Of a DNA stretch of 64,000 nt, positions 22,404-33,934 are shown piece after piece (the first letter of the stretch is position 1; each line of letters opens with the position of its first letter). The stretch lies in the NCBI GenBank assembly GCA_037176725.1, contig JAZBRS010000049.1:19424001-19488000 (forward strand), in the 5' to 3' direction. A model generated the notes under the pieces. It was not told the origin of the DNA. It saw only the letters and a program-made list of their open reading frames with translations, and made no database searches. The DNA comes from Posidonia oceanica. Lineage: Eukaryota; Streptophyta; Magnoliopsida; Alismatales; Posidoniaceae. Position numbers and translations under genes: made by a program.

Positions 22404-25400
22404 GAATGCAGTGCAGAAGTTCAGGAAGATATACCTGGAGATCCGGGAGTCTGATCGGAGATCTGCTCGGTCCATGCTGAAGAGCGCTTCGCTGCGGTCG
22501 CCTGGGCGGCTTACTTGAGGAGATCCGACGATCGGATTGGAAGATATCGCGGCTTCGGAGCAGAAGGGCCAGAACAGAAGAGGAGAACAGATCTAAGTGT
22601 TCAGGAGATCCTAAGGGTGTGCTGAAGGTCCTCCCAAGTGAAGGGGAGTTAGAAGTGCTTGGTGTGTGCAAGAAGATGCTAAAATGCAAGACTAAATGGA
22701 TGCGGAATGTATGCAAAAGCAAGAAAAGTAAAGAGAAGTAATTTGAGAAAAGAAAAGAAAAAGAAAAAAAAAAACCAGGAGTCCAGAAAGCATTTTGAAA
22801 AAGAAGAGGGGCTAAAAGTGCAAATTTTCCAGAAAACAGGGTTCCACAGGAGAAGACTTTGAAAACAGGGGAAGCCAAGGGTCTATTTGGCAAAAAAAAC
22901 TAGGCTCAGAAGGGTGTTTTGAAAAGAAGGTATGCTTTAAAAGAGATTTTGAAACCAAAAGGGGTCAGAGTGCAATTTTGGAAAAATCTAGGGTCTAAAA
23001 TGCAAATTTTCCAGAAAACAAGGTCCTGGGGAGTCTGGGGGTATTAGTGAAAGGTCTGTATGAAATTTGGTAGGCATAGGGGTTAAAATGCAATCTAGGG
23101 GCAAAATGGTCTTTTCACATGATTTTTAAAGCATGCAGGGACCTAAGTGTGATTTTGAAATCATGCAGGGGTTGGAAATGCAATTTAGTATGGAAAATAT
23201 GTTCTGAAAATTAAATGACTGGACCACAGTGCAATTTCTGGAAAATATGGGGTTAAAAATGCAATGCAGTAAGTTAAAATGCATGCAGCACAGTTACTGT
23301 CCATTTAAAATGGACCTAACTGCAAATATATAAAGTAGAGGGGCAAATATGCAATGCATCAACCAAAAATAAAAATCAGAACCTAAGTTTCTATAGTGCA
23401 TGGACTTAAATGCAAAAATAGAAAAATGCAGGGACTTGGAATGCAATGCAGTATGGAAAAATAAAAAATAATCCTAAGTTCTGACAGTGCATGGGACCTA
23501 AATGCAAAAATAAAAACATGCAAGGGGCCAGGATGCAATACAGTATGGTAAAATATGAGTAAATAAATGAACTGACTTGGTACAGGACTTAAATGCAAAA
23601 AAGGAAAACAGGAGGACTAAACTGCAAAATATCATAACAGCACAGCACAGTAGATGGATCTATTTGCAAATATTGAAAAACATAAACAGATCGTGCAATT
23701 TAGCAAAGTATTTAATTAAAAACCAAGCAGAATAAACGAAATAAGGACTGGAATGCAAAAATGAGGAAACTTAGGACAGACATGCAATATTTACCCTAAA
23801 ACTATATAAACTGAAAAATAAGTGAACAGTGTTGATCGTCGACGGCGACGATCACTGTAGCACGAAGCTTCCAGAGTTCGTGCCATCGACAGGGGAGGCT
23901 GAGGATGCGCGGGAAGGCGGAGAGCAGCGTCGGCGGTCGTCCGGAGCTCCGGGGGTCGACTGGAACTCGCTCTGCTGGTCGAAATGTCCGGAGGAAAAGC
24001 AGCCGGCGCCGGAGAAGGAGGACTGTCCGGCGAGCTGAAGACGGAGCAGGAGGTCCGGAAAGCCTATTCTAAAGGCTGGGGAAGCAAGAGAAGAAGGAGA
24101 GGAAGCTAGGGGAAGCAGTGATTACCTTTTCCCGCGCCTGAGTCGCTCCCCCGACGTCAGTGACTTCAGCTGTCGCCGGTGGAGGCCGCCTAGTTGCTGC
24201 AGGCGTTGCCGGCTGCCCGCGGAGGTTGGGATCACTTCAGGACGTCCCTCCGGTGCCTCCTGATCAATCGGACCGAAGTTCTGCAGCTCAGGTAACGCTT
24301 TGGCTTTTCTGGGTTCAGAGGATGCTGCCGGAGGTCGAGGGAGGTGTCCGCTGCTCGTCGGCTTGGATGGAGCGTTCCGGGAGATTGCTGGAGGTGCGGC
24401 GAGGCTACTTGGATGGCTGGAGGGGTTTTCTGGAGACCGTGGTGAGAGTTTGCTGGCGGAGTGGATTTCGGACGGAAATCGGCGCAGGTGTTTGTGGTGG
24501 TTCGTTTCGTCTGTGGGGCGAGTCGGAGATGGAGGCTGGGTGGCTTAGGAAGGTGGAGGTTAGGTGAGTGTCCGGGGAAGGTTTGGGGTCGATTGGAGGT
24601 CTATGGTGGTGGGAATTTCAGGAGAGGTGGCGTTGGGTTCTGGCTGGGTTCCAGGGAGATTTCAGGCGGAAGGCTGGGCTATTCTCCGCGGGAAGGAAGG
24701 GTGAGGTTGCAGGTGGTTTGGGTGAGATTCGGGGGCGGATTTTGGGCTGTTCTGGAGGTGTTTTGGGTGCTGGTTCGCTGGAAGAAGGAGAGGCCGAGGT
24801 CCGGTGTCTCTGGGTGGATTTCCGGAGAGAATTCGATCACTCTCTCGCCCGGGATTGCCTCTGGAATCCTCCTCTCTCTTCCGGGATCCAAATCCGCTTC
24901 TTCTCCTCTCTTTCCCTCCTGAAATGCCCTCTGAATTTCCCTCCCTTTCCGCCTGACTTCTGATAGCCTCCCTTCTTGGTTTTGCAGGTGTCTGCATTGA
25001 CTGCCACGGCGTGGCAATGGCAGGAAGCACGGACCGGCGTTCGGCGCGAGCAGAAGGTGGCAGGAGGGCAGAATGGCAGGCGGCGTGCACTGTTGCACTG
25101 CCAGCGCGCGGACGGAGGAAGACGAAGGACTGTGCCGCACTGTAGCAGCGGGCCGAAAGTTTGAAAAAAAGAAAGAAAAGGTAAACGGGCTGATAAGCCC
25201 AGTAAGGAAGAAGAGAAAGAAAGAAAAAAAAAAGGAAGAAAGAAAGAAAGGTGGAAAGAAAAAATAGGAAAAAATGAGATAAAAATAAATAAAAATATGG
25301 GATGACTTGGGTTGTTGGTTAGACGTTTATCTGGATTTTTTAATGACCGTTTTCAGGTTAATTAGTGTGTTTTAGGCTTGATTAGGGCTTTAGGGTTTTA

Positions 25401-26758
25401 TTTTGTTTTTGATTTGTTTTCCACTTGATTAGGGGTTGGTTAAGTTCTTTTAAATTGTTTTTAAAATTGTGTTTTCTTGTTAGGTATTTTAGGATGTTAA
25501 TTAGGATTTTTGGGATTTATTTTTACATTATTTTGAGTGGGTTTTGGGCTTTTAGTTCTAGTCTTTTGTATTTTCCTTTTTTAAGTCTTTTGATCCATGC
25601 TTTTGTTTTTTATTTGTTAATTCTTCTTGATGTTTTTTAGTTGGATTTTTCCTGATTTGATTAAGTATTTTAGGTCTTTTAACTGTATTTTCTTTTCCTT
25701 TTTTAATTAAGTTCTTATGTTGTTTTTCTCATGTTTATTAGGTTAAGCCTCTTATCTCCTTTAATTGCTTGTTTTAGCATTTGATTTTCAATTCTTTCCC
25801 TTGGGGTTTGTTTTTTTAATTCTTTTAGTGGGGTTTTCATTTTTGGTAGACTCTGATTTTATTTCAGTTTTTTAGTTGATTTTACAGTATTTTATTTTAG
25901 TTTGTTTTGCACTTTTTAGTTTGCATGCTTGATTTTCTTTTTAGCTTGATTTAATTAAGTTTAGGTTTTTAATTATTTATTTAATGTTTTTAATTGCTTT
26001 TTCTGGGGATTCTGATTTGTTTCTTTTAGGCCTTGGGGTTTTACAGATTTTTAAGGATTTCTGAGGTTTTTTTGCAAAGGGAGGAAGAAGAAAAGAAAAA
26101 GAAGAAGGAAAGAGGAAAAAAGGGAATAAAAGGGAAAGAGGTAGGTTTGAGGGAGAAGATTTTTTAAAATTCAAGGAGGATGGTAAAAATAAAATAAAAA
26201 TAGGAATAAGATAGAGAAGGGATAGGAGTACAAAGGGGGCCCGCTGCCAAGCCAGAAGGAGGGCGAGAAGGGGATGAAAAGAGAGACGATAATCAGGAGA
26301 GAGAGAGGAGAGAGAAAACGATAATCCCGGAGAGAGAAAACGATAATTCCAGCGAAAAGGGGTCTTAAAGGTCTCCGAAAGGGGTGAAATTTGGCGGGTG
26401 CGGGGTCTAGGGTTCCTAGTTCTGCTCCTGGAGTTTTGGTTCAGTTTTGAGGAAGTTTTGGAGGGGTTTTGAGGGGTGGAAAAAGGGTATTTTCGCCTAA
26501 GTTTCCTAGGGTTTTTGGGAGGGGTCTGGTTTGAGATTTTGCAGGCTTTTTGGTGGGTTTACTAAGTCATCAGGGGTGAGTGTTCCTATGGATTTTGGCG
26601 GGTTTTCAGGTTCGGGAAAGGGGGGTAGGCTCAGGTCCAATTCAGGCTTGTTTTGAGGGGAAAGAAGGAGAGGAAGGTGTAGGTTTGGGTCTGGGTTCGG
26701 GTCCAGCAGCCACCGGAAGGCTCCAAACGATCCAGCCTGTCAAAATGGGGTGTCAACA

Positions 26759-26763
26759 GATGT
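26759..26763. repeat. Target site duplication of element A (GATGT, right)
   Basis: Identical to 3285-3289 and directly follows the LTR end TGTCAACA. Confidence 0.95.
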
Positions 26764-27810
26764 GCCTATGGGATGGTCCATGGGAGTCGAAAATAAAAAC
26801 TTGACGTGCCTAGGGGATGGCCCATGGGAGTCGAAAATAAAAACTTGACGTGCCTTGGGGATGGCCCAAGGGAGTCGAAAATGAAAACTTGACGTGCCTT
26901 GGGGATGGCCCATGGGAGTCGAAAATAAAAACATGACGTGCCTAGGGGATGGCCCAAGGGAGTCGAAAATAACAACATGACGTGCCTTGGGGATGGCCCA
27001 AGGGAGTCGAAAATAAAAACATGAGGTGCCTAGGGGATGGCCCAAGGGAGTCGTAAATAAAAGCATGACGTGCCTAGGGGATGGCCCAATGGAGTCGAAA
27101 ATAACAACATGACGTGCCTAGGGGATGGCCCAAGGGAGTCGAAAATAAAAACTTGACGTGCCTAGGGGATGGGCCAAGGGAGTTGAAAATAAAAACATGA
27201 CATGCCTTGGGGATGGCCCAAGGGAGTCGAAAATAACAACATGACATGCCTAGGGGATGGCCCAAGGGAGTCGAAAATAAAAAAACATGACGTGCCTAGG
27301 GGATGGCCCAAGGTAGTCGAAAATAATAACATGACGTGCCAGGGGATGGCCCAAGGGAGTCGTAAATAACAACATGACGTGCCTAGGGGATGGCCCAAGG
27401 GTGTCGAAAATAAAAACTTGACGTGCCTAGTGGATGGCCCAAGGGAGTCGAAAATAAAAACATGACGTGCCTTGGGGATGGCCCAAGGGAGTCGAAAATA
27501 ACAACATGACGTGCCTAGGGGATGGGCCAAGGGAGTTGAAAATAAAAAAACATGACGTGCCTTGGGGATGGCCCAAGGGAGTCGAAAATAACAACATGAC
27601 GTGCCTAGGGGATGGCCCAAGGGAGTCGAAAATAAAAAACATGACATGCCTAGGGGATGGCCCAAGGGAGTCAAAAATAACAACATGACGTGCCTAGGAG
27701 ATGGCCCAAGGGAGTCGAAAATAAGAACATGACGTGCCTAGGGGATGGCCCAAGGGAGTCGAAAATAACAACGTGACGTGCCTTGGGGATGGCCCATGGG
27801 TGTCGAAAAG
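26764..27810. repeat. 44-bp tandem repeat array of element C, right part
   Basis: About 24 copies of the unit at 2636-3289 ('cctaggggatggcccaaggg' ... 'gtcgaaaata'). Together with the left part this was one array of about 38 copies before insertion of A. Confidence 0.95.
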
Positions 27811-28060
27811 GATTCTTCTTTGGCTTTGCTTGCTTTGTTGACCCGATTGTGCTCCGGGGTTCTTGCTGTTCTGCTTTGACTTGTTGGACGCTTGATTGTT
27901 AGCATTCAATGTTGGATGCCTGAAGAACCGCGGCTAATGTTGGACGGCATTGCGGCCGCGTATAACGTCGCGAGACAGGCTGCTGTCTTTCCTGTTCGGG
28001 CACCACCGTTTTGGCAGTAAATCTCCAATTTTTTTTGGGTTTCCATTCCGATAAAGGCTC
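27811..28060 (+). promoter_or_regulatory. Upstream region of antisense gene 1 with palindromic-motif copies
   Basis: Contains half-site copies of the GCGTMYAAYGTTRKACGC family: GTTGGACGC (about 27882), AATGTTGGATGC (about 27908), AATGTTGGACGGC (about 27936) and GCGTATAACGTCG (about 27958). They lie 95-190 bases before the TATA-like box at 28068. One stray 34-bp-family unit lies at 27835-27870. Confidence 0.6.
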
Positions 28061-28067
28061 CACGGCT

Positions 28068-28075
28068 TATATTAG
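28068..28075 (+). promoter_or_regulatory. TATA-like box of antisense gene 1
   Basis: TTATATTA in the context 'ggcttatattagacc', 95 bases before the ATG at 28163. The spacing matches the TATA boxes of antisense genes 2 (29782) and 3 (33830). Confidence 0.5.
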
Positions 28076-28162
28076 ACCTCCTCTTGGCTTGAATCTTGTG
28101 ATTCAAACATTTATCTTCCTTTCCTTATTGATTTTTGCTTGCTAGGGCTTGTGCTTCTCCTC

Positions 28163-29506
28163 ATGGATTTGAGTGATATCCCATGTCATGCTTTCCAAGT
28201 GGCCGTCTTCTCCTCTCCTTCTAACATGGTGCAACTCCGGCTGGAGGCTATACCCAACCATTTGGCGAACCTGTTGGTGCATGAGAAGGTACTCCCTGTT
28301 TTCATCATTTCCGCATACTCCCATTCTCGTACTTCTACTGATTTTTCCTTACTTTATAGCCCCTATCTTCTACCAACAACGACTGTGACTCGAAAGCCTA
28401 TCAGTTGGACTGGGTTCCGCTCTTGGGCTTTGAAGAAGTATTAGGAGTGCTTGGAGGAGGTTGGTTTCTGTCAGGCCCTTCGCCAGCTGCTGCAGCATGT
28501 TGACTGGAAGGTGCTCTTCGGCCTCTGTGGGCTGTGGAATCCTTTGACTCACACATTCTTTTCTTCTTCGGGGGAATTGACCATTCTTTTGGAGGAGGTG
28601 AGCGCCTTCCTAGGTACTCGACATGCCAACCCATCCATTTACTACAGGGATGCCTACCTTTTGCCAATCGGGGTGGTAGGTTCTTTTTCTCTCTTAAAGC
28701 GCATCTTTGGCTCTATTGTTGTGCCAGAGGACCTGGTGCTGGATGGCTTTATCAAACTCTCCTTCTTGTGGAAATTTTTATGGAAACAGCACGACAGCAT
28801 CCGCTCTGAGGCTTCTTGCTTGGAATGCGTCTTTATTCTGATCGGGGGACTGGTGCTCTTCCCAAATAAAGCTCTAACTATTAGTGCCTACCATGTTGAG
28901 CTCATGTGCATCTACGTGCGCAACCCAGAGAAATGTTTGAGTCAGTCTGTCTTGGCTTTTACCATCCGAGGCTTATCCAGTGCCTGCCTCGGGGGGCCAT
29001 TCTTTGGCTCGCCGTTCCTACGTCTGCGCTGGCTAGAGGAGCATTTTCTTCTGCCTGCTCTTGATGCTAGCATTCCCTTGGAGGAGCTCATTCGCCATTT
29101 ATGCGCTTGCAAGGTCAAGTCCCAGATGGACTCCTTTAGTCCCCCCTCGTCTTTCAGGACAGTGTCTGACCCAGAGTATTTCCTGACGCTGATTGGGGCG
29201 ACCGAGTTTGTGAGGTACAACCCTCAGCGATGCTTCTCAATGTTGGGTACTCCTCGGGCTGTACCTCCCTTGCCGCACTTCTCTGATATGATTCTCCCGC
29301 GCTTGAGGGACACTCCTAAGGACATCATCCAGGACTTCTATCAGGCTGGTACTTGGGACAAGAAGGGGCGAAACCGAGTCCTTTCTGAATGGGAGAACTC
29401 GAATGCGGACCGTGAAGCCATTTCTCTTGCAACTTATGACGCTTGGTACGAGGACGTGCGTCCTAAATTGTTCATTGAATTTCCTTCAAAAAGACAAAAA
29501 ATGTAG
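28163..29506 (+). pseudogene. Antisense gene 1 of element C: plant mobile domain / DUF7745-like protein
   Basis: Proposed first exon 28163-28288 (MDLSDIPCHAF...LVHEK), donor AAG/GTACTC at 28289 and acceptor TATAG at 28359 or AAAG at 28396. The acceptor is uncertain because the first breaks the frame. The main exon is open from about 28397 to the stop at 29506, apart from TAG at 28442-28444. It carries LWNPLTHTFF followed by GELTILLEEVSAFLG, the FxP/E-LEEV motif of plant mobile domain proteins, then FGSPFLRLRWLEEHF, YNPQRCFSMLG and a basic C-terminus SKRQKM. The gene is antisense to gag-pol and lies between integrase and the 3' LTR. It is related to antisense gene 3. Host PMD proteins (MAIN, MAIL1) affect silencing of transposons and genes, but the role of element-borne copies is not known. 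An AATAAA follows at 29530. Confidence 0.7.
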
Positions 29507-29529
29507 TTAGAAATGTATCATTTATCATC

Positions 29530-29535
29530 AATAAA
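29530..29535 (+). promoter_or_regulatory. AATAAA polyadenylation signal of antisense gene 1
   Basis: AATAAA 24 bases after the stop codon, followed by T-rich sequence. Consistent with termination of a plus-strand transcript. Confidence 0.5.
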
Positions 29536-29617
29536 ATTTATTTCGTCTCTTTGGTCTCTTTTGAATGAATTTGTATGAGTTGAATGAGAGTATCAGAATT
29601 CAGAACACTTCCCTGAA

Positions 29618-29775
29618 CTTAAAGCGTTGTACGCTCAAAATGGAGTGTCCGTCGTTATACGCTGGCAAACCAGTGGCTAACGTTTTAACTCGCAAAACGT
29701 TGAACGCGTCATATGGCGCGTATAACATTCTTTCTTCCCGAGGCGTTGGACGTTGGGATTCACGCGTACAACGTT
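29618..29775 (+). promoter_or_regulatory. Palindromic-motif cluster upstream of antisense gene 2
   Basis: Seven variants of GCGTMYAACGTT in either orientation: GCGTTGTACGC (29624), CGTTATACGC (29654), TAACGTTTTAAC (29673), AACGTTGAACGCG (29697), GCGTATAACATT (29718), GCGTTGGACGTTGG (29741) and GCGTACAACGTTG (29763). The last ends a few bases before the TATA box at 29782. Confidence 0.65.
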
Positions 29776-29781
29776 GAAAGG

Positions 29782-29787
29782 TATAAA
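29782..29787 (+). promoter_or_regulatory. TATA box of antisense gene 2
   Basis: TATAAA in 'aaaggtataaagccc', 109 bases before the ATG at 29896. Confidence 0.6.
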
Positions 29788-29895
29788 GCCCTCGTCCTAC
29801 ACCGCAGATGGCCATCTGCTCCTCCTTTCTTCTTCTTCTCCGGCGCCAACATTCTCTCTGGTGGCTCTCCTCCCCATTCCGGCGAACTTATCTTG

Positions 29896-32800
29896 ATGGA
29901 GAAGCGGATCTCGCACTTTTATACTCCGGCGGCTAAAAGGGCTCGGACCTGCCCTTCCCCCTTAAGCGAGGTGGCGTTGGAGGCGGCGGTTGGGGCTGCT
30001 GAGGCACAGGAAACGGCGGCCAAGACTGCGGGAGGCGTTGGCGAGGTCGTGGTAGGCGGGGGCATGCCGGCGGAGGCGAGTTCGGCGGCTGTGGGGGCTG
30101 TGGGAGCGGAGGCTTTCCCTGGGCTAGGCACTGGGGTGGCCGTGGAGGCTGGCCGGACTGCAGCAGGGGTGGTGGAGGCTGGTGGTGCCGTGGCGGGGCT
30201 TGGGGCGACGTCCGGTGGCGATCCCGAGGCTGCGAGAGCGAAGACGGGGGCTGGTGGTGGTGGTACCGCGGAGGCCGAGGTGGCAGTTGGTGGCGACGCC
30301 GTGGAGGCAGAGGCGACGGCCAGTAAGGCCACTGTTGGGGAGGACTCTGGTTTCGAGGAAGCCGTAGAGACGACGGCGGAGGCGGTCTCCGGTTCCAACA
30401 GCTCCTTCAGCTTGGAGGATTTAGAGGAGACAGTCTTAGAGACAAGGCCTGAGGTCAGCCTAGACGAGGTGGGGCCCTCGAGGTGCCAAAGGCGAGGCCA
30501 GTCAACCCCTTCCTTGCGCAGTTTGGCGAGGACGACGACTGGTGGCGGAACATGGTCGACTTCGTCTGACGAGAGGCGGAGGGCGATGCGAGGGATCCCC
30601 CGGACTACTGGCCGGAGCAGATCCCTAGGGATGAGGTGCAAGCATCGGGACCGCGTAGGGACGCGTCCCGATCAGAGTACGCCACTGCCACACTAGCTTC
30701 TAAGGGGCAGGTATACATTTTTTATTCTTTATTTCCTTATTTTGTTCAATTATTTCATTCTGACTGATAGTTCTCCTGCTTGCTTGTAGAGTCGAGCATC
30801 GGCCGTGACCTACTGCTACTGGGGTCAGGTCCGCTGGTCCTACGATTTGTTGGCTTCTTTCCAGCAGGAGCGTCTGGATCAGATGGGATTTGGGCATTTT
30901 CTGTCCATCCCGGACTTTCCCCTCCGTCCGATGTTTTTGGTGGCGGTTGTAGAGTGATTGAGCTTCCGGATGAGCTCGATCGTCACGAGGGCAGGTGAGT
31001 TTGTCCTCTCCCTTGAGGACATGGCGCGGCTGACTGGTCTTCGGGTCACGGGCAGACCAGTGACAGGGCGGGTGCGCCCAGGCTACTTGGCTTTGGCGCA
31101 GGAGCTTGTTGGACGTCAGTTAGCCATGAGCGGGGAGCAGCTCGTGGTGATCACTTCCGCGGTTCGCCGAGAGAATATGCTGGCGAAGATAGTAGTCGGG
31201 CAGGGTGTGGAGGCTGACCAGCAGCTACGGGCCTTCCTCCTAGTGCTGTTCGGGGAGGTGCTCTTCTCGCACTCCTCCTCGAAGCTCTCGGCGTGGTTCC
31301 TTCCTCTTCTGGCGGACTTGGAGCGTGTGGGAGAGTACGCTTGGGGTGCGGCTAGCTTGGCGCACCTGTACTCCACCCTATTTCGCTTCACTAATGGTAG
31401 TTCTCGCCAGCTGGGCGGGAACCTGCCCTTCCTTCAGGTAAATCTGTATATTTAAGCTTGCATTGGATATTATATTCTTACTAACAACTTCCTTGTTTTG
31501 CGTGCAAATGTGGGCATGGGACCACTTCACCTTTCTACACCCTGCCCCTCCTCCAGTTCCTCCTACTGGTGTCCCCTTTCCTCGAGGACTATTTTAGGCT
31601 GCTGCTGAGCAGGCCCTCGAGCCAGCAGATGACAACCACTATGTCGGTCATCTGCTTTTCGAGCTCCTTGTCCCGGTTCAGGTAACTTGCTTCTTTTAAT
31701 TTCAGCTTCTGTTTATTTGTTTATGCTGCTTTCTGACATGTATTGCTTCTTTCAGGTGGTTTGGCGTCCCTATGCTGAGCGAGAGCATGCGGACGTCCCC
31801 GAGATTGCCCGTGATCGAGCCATTTTTGACCGAGACGTATGGATCCACTGCTGGAACCACTGCCACTTCCAGCAGATTGGCAGGGCACTACGACAGCTAG
31901 GGCACTGGCAGGCTCAGCCTTCACCTCCTCCTCACTGAGTTTGGCAAGAGACACGTGGTGGGGGTAGCTGTGCTCGCCATTGGGTGGACGTCTACTGTCC
32001 ACAGCTCTTGGACTGGGCCCGTCATGGTTCCCCCGCTCCGACGGATGCTACAGAGGAGGACGAGGCGGTGTGGGCCGAGTGGATAGACTGGGAGTTTTCT
32101 TCTCTGATGATCTTCCACCGGTCCCACTTCCTTGGGCGCGGGAACCTTCCCTTGGGGGACACAGATCCTGGGGAGGCGGTGGTTTCCCATGCGGCCCTGC
32201 TGGAGGAGGTTCCGTCTTCCCGAGCCCAGCTGGAGATAACGGTGAGCTTCTAAATTTCATTTCGTAGACTGTTAATCCAATGTGGTTAACTTGCTTTCTT
32301 TCTTTTACAGCTCAAGGCAGCCGATGAGCGGGCTCAGCAGGAGCGCCACTTGACCCAGTAGCTCTCCATTCTGACCAGGGAGATTGATCGTTTGCAGGCC
32401 TCTGCCTCTCAGGTATCTCCATATGTAGCTTTTATAGTCTGGCTATGAATTGTAACTGACTTGAATCTTTCTTTTCAGCCTTTGACTAGCAGTGCTCCTC
32501 CTCCGGACCGCTCAGAGGAGATCTCCCATCTCCAGGAGAAGGTAAATATGCCTTTATTTTATTTCTGCTTTTGAAATTCCCTTGGTCCTGATGCCATTGC
32601 TTGTAGGTTGCTTATCTAGAGGACGAGCTGAGGGAGCAGGCTGGTGACTTCATAGCTACTAGCTCTATCAGGAGGTTGGAGGAGCTGGAGGGGACAGTTG
32701 CTGCTAGCAGTGCTCGGATCCGAGAGCTGGAGCAGCAGGTTGCTGATAGGGACACTGAGATTGCCCAATCTCATGTGGTACGATTTAATTCAGCGCTTCT

Positions 32801-33105
32801 TTATGTCTTTCATGTCCTTGCTTATATCTGATATTTTGGGCTGCTTCTCTCCTCAGGGTACGGCAGGCGTTATCTCCCAGCTATAACTTGAGCTTGGGCA
32901 CTATTGGAGGTTTGCTTTTTCAGCTGGTGCCAGGCTCGGGGTGCCTGTTCCTTCTGTATCGAGCCGCCGGTCGGGTAGCCATTATTCTCGATCTGTCTCT
33001 AGGGCTCCGTCAGGCGTTTCGGTTCGGCAGTCGCCTCGTCCCCCTACTGCCCCTTCTCCGGCTCCTGCTTCAGCTCCTAAGGGTGAGGGAGAGACTGCTC
33101 CCTAG
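29896..33105 (+). pseudogene. Antisense gene 2 of element C: eight-exon plant mobile domain (PMD) gene with coiled-coil tail, decayed
   Basis: Exons 29896-30710, 30790-31437, 31508-31681, 31756-32241, 32311-32412, 32479-32541, 32607-32777 and 32857-33105. Every junction is phase 0 and has GT donors and AG acceptors, except the acceptor before exon 3, which is AA (31506-31507). Exon 1 is Ala/Gly/Glu-rich after MEKRISHFYTP. Exon 2 holds the PMD core: MGFGHFLSIPDFPLRP, LSLEDMARLTGLRVTGRPVTG and GEYAWGAASLAHLYSTLF. Exon 3 begins MWAWDHF, the usual next PMD motif. Exons 5-7 encode heptad-like coiled coil (LREQ, RRLEELEGTVAAS). Damage: a one-base shift near 30470, TGA at 30567, 30955 and 31936, TAG at 31595 and 32359, and TAA at 32884. 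PMD proteins resemble an aminotransferase-like fold; MAIN/MAIL1 act in the plant nucleus. The gene is antisense to pol, which may explain why its introns survived an RNA intermediate. Confidence 0.8.
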
Positions 33106-33580
33106 CTTTTGTACTTCAGGGGTATGCCTCGGTGACCTTGTAGAACAATTGTATATTTGGAAATGATATAGATTTCTGCACACTCAGTAAACTTGTCAAA
33201 TACTTCTTTTAAATTACCTTTCTCAAAGCTAAAGTGAGCTTAAGCGACCAATATGGTAAAATAATGGTCCTTAATCCAAATTAACTTGAAACCAGCATAT
33301 GCAAGTGAAGTAGCATGTAAATGACATAGTTATAAGGAAAGATTTCACCTGGAAGCTTAAGAATTGACTTTTGAAGTCGTCGACGCCTTAACGAGCCATT
33401 TACTTGATGAAACGAGCAACTAGAGATTCCGACTGGCCCAGATGTCCAAAAAAAAAATGAAACCAACGCTCACACGTGTATTTCAACTTAGTTAAACCTC
33501 TGGAATGGGCAAAACAGGCACATGCAACTCAATTACGGATTAGGGGGCAATCCAGCCAAGTTCAGTAACTTAAGTCACTG
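33106..33580. other. Intergenic spacer between antisense genes 2 and 3
   Basis: AT-rich, no gene seen, no clear AATAAA. Confidence 0.4.
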
Positions 33581-33720
33581 ATAAAACGTTATACGCCTCA
33601 TCTGCTGTGGCCAACGTTATCCGCTTGAATGTCTGCGTCCAATGCCGGTAGTTGCTCTAAATGTTTTACGCATCAAATGGCGCGGCCAATGTTGGACGCG
33701 CCCCATCTCGCGTAGAACGA
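33581..33720 (+). promoter_or_regulatory. Palindromic-motif cluster upstream of antisense gene 3
   Basis: Copies: AACGTTATACGC (about 33585), CCAACGTTATCCGC (about 33611), GCGTCCAATGCC (about 33629), AATGTTTTACGC (about 33658), CCAATGTTGGACGCGCC (about 33688) and CGCGTAGAACG (about 33710). The TATA box lies 110 bases further on. Confidence 0.65.
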
Positions 33721-33829
33721 AGCGAGCCCAGAAACTTTTCTTTCCTTTCCTGTTCTTGGCTAATCTTTCGGAATGCTTGCGAAATTTTCTCAATGCCCGC
33801 GTGAAAGATTTCCGACGACCCTCCTGTGC

Positions 33830-33838
33830 TTATAAAAG
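33830..33838 (+). promoter_or_regulatory. TATA box of antisense gene 3
   Basis: TTATAAAAG in 'tgtgcttataaaagcttgg', 105 bases before the ATG at 33935. A strong consensus match. Confidence 0.7.
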
Positions 33839-33934
33839 CTTGGCCACCCCTTTAATTTTCATGCATACTTGCCCCTTTTCTCTCTACTGATTTCTTCCTG
33901 ATTTGTGCTTCTTCCTTCCCTCTCTTTTGCTTTC

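Larger units (their letters stand above)
3290..26758 (-). mobile_element. Element A: non-autonomous Ogre-like retrotransposon, 23.5 kb, nested in C
   Basis: Two direct LTRs (3290-9032 and 20895-26758), a perfect 5-bp target duplication, a primer-binding site next to the right LTR and a polypurine tract next to the left LTR define a complete minus-strand element. The internal region carries gag (CHHC knuckle), a retropepsin with DNGS active site and G-patch, and a DUF7745-type ORF in the same orientation, followed by two tandem-repeat arrays. No reverse transcriptase, RNase H or integrase motif (YVDD, DNG, HHCC) is present in any frame between the LTRs, so mobility must have depended on an autonomous relative. 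The LTRs are almost identical by eye, so the insertion is young. Confidence 0.93.
20895..26758 (-). mobile_element. 5' LTR of element A (5864 bp)
   Basis: Direct repeat of 3290-9032. It is 121 bases longer: 120 of these are four extra 30-base units in the internal array, and one is an extra A in the poly-A near 22760. The other differences seen are scattered single-base changes, mainly transitions. No obvious TATA box was found where LTR B has one (see 50467), so the promoter of this subfamily is unclear. Confidence 0.95.

Noticed and set aside
21520..22893. A 457-residue minus-strand ORF in the right LTR of A (Phe/Ala/Arg/Cys-rich)
   Set aside because: Produced by the 30-base-period array: the period is divisible by three and lacks stops in several frames, so parallel ORFs exist in other frames and on the other strand.
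29919..30641. A 240-residue Ala/Pro-rich ORF on the minus strand
   Set aside because: Shadow of the GC-rich exon 1 of antisense gene 2, whose exon structure is clear on the plus strand.
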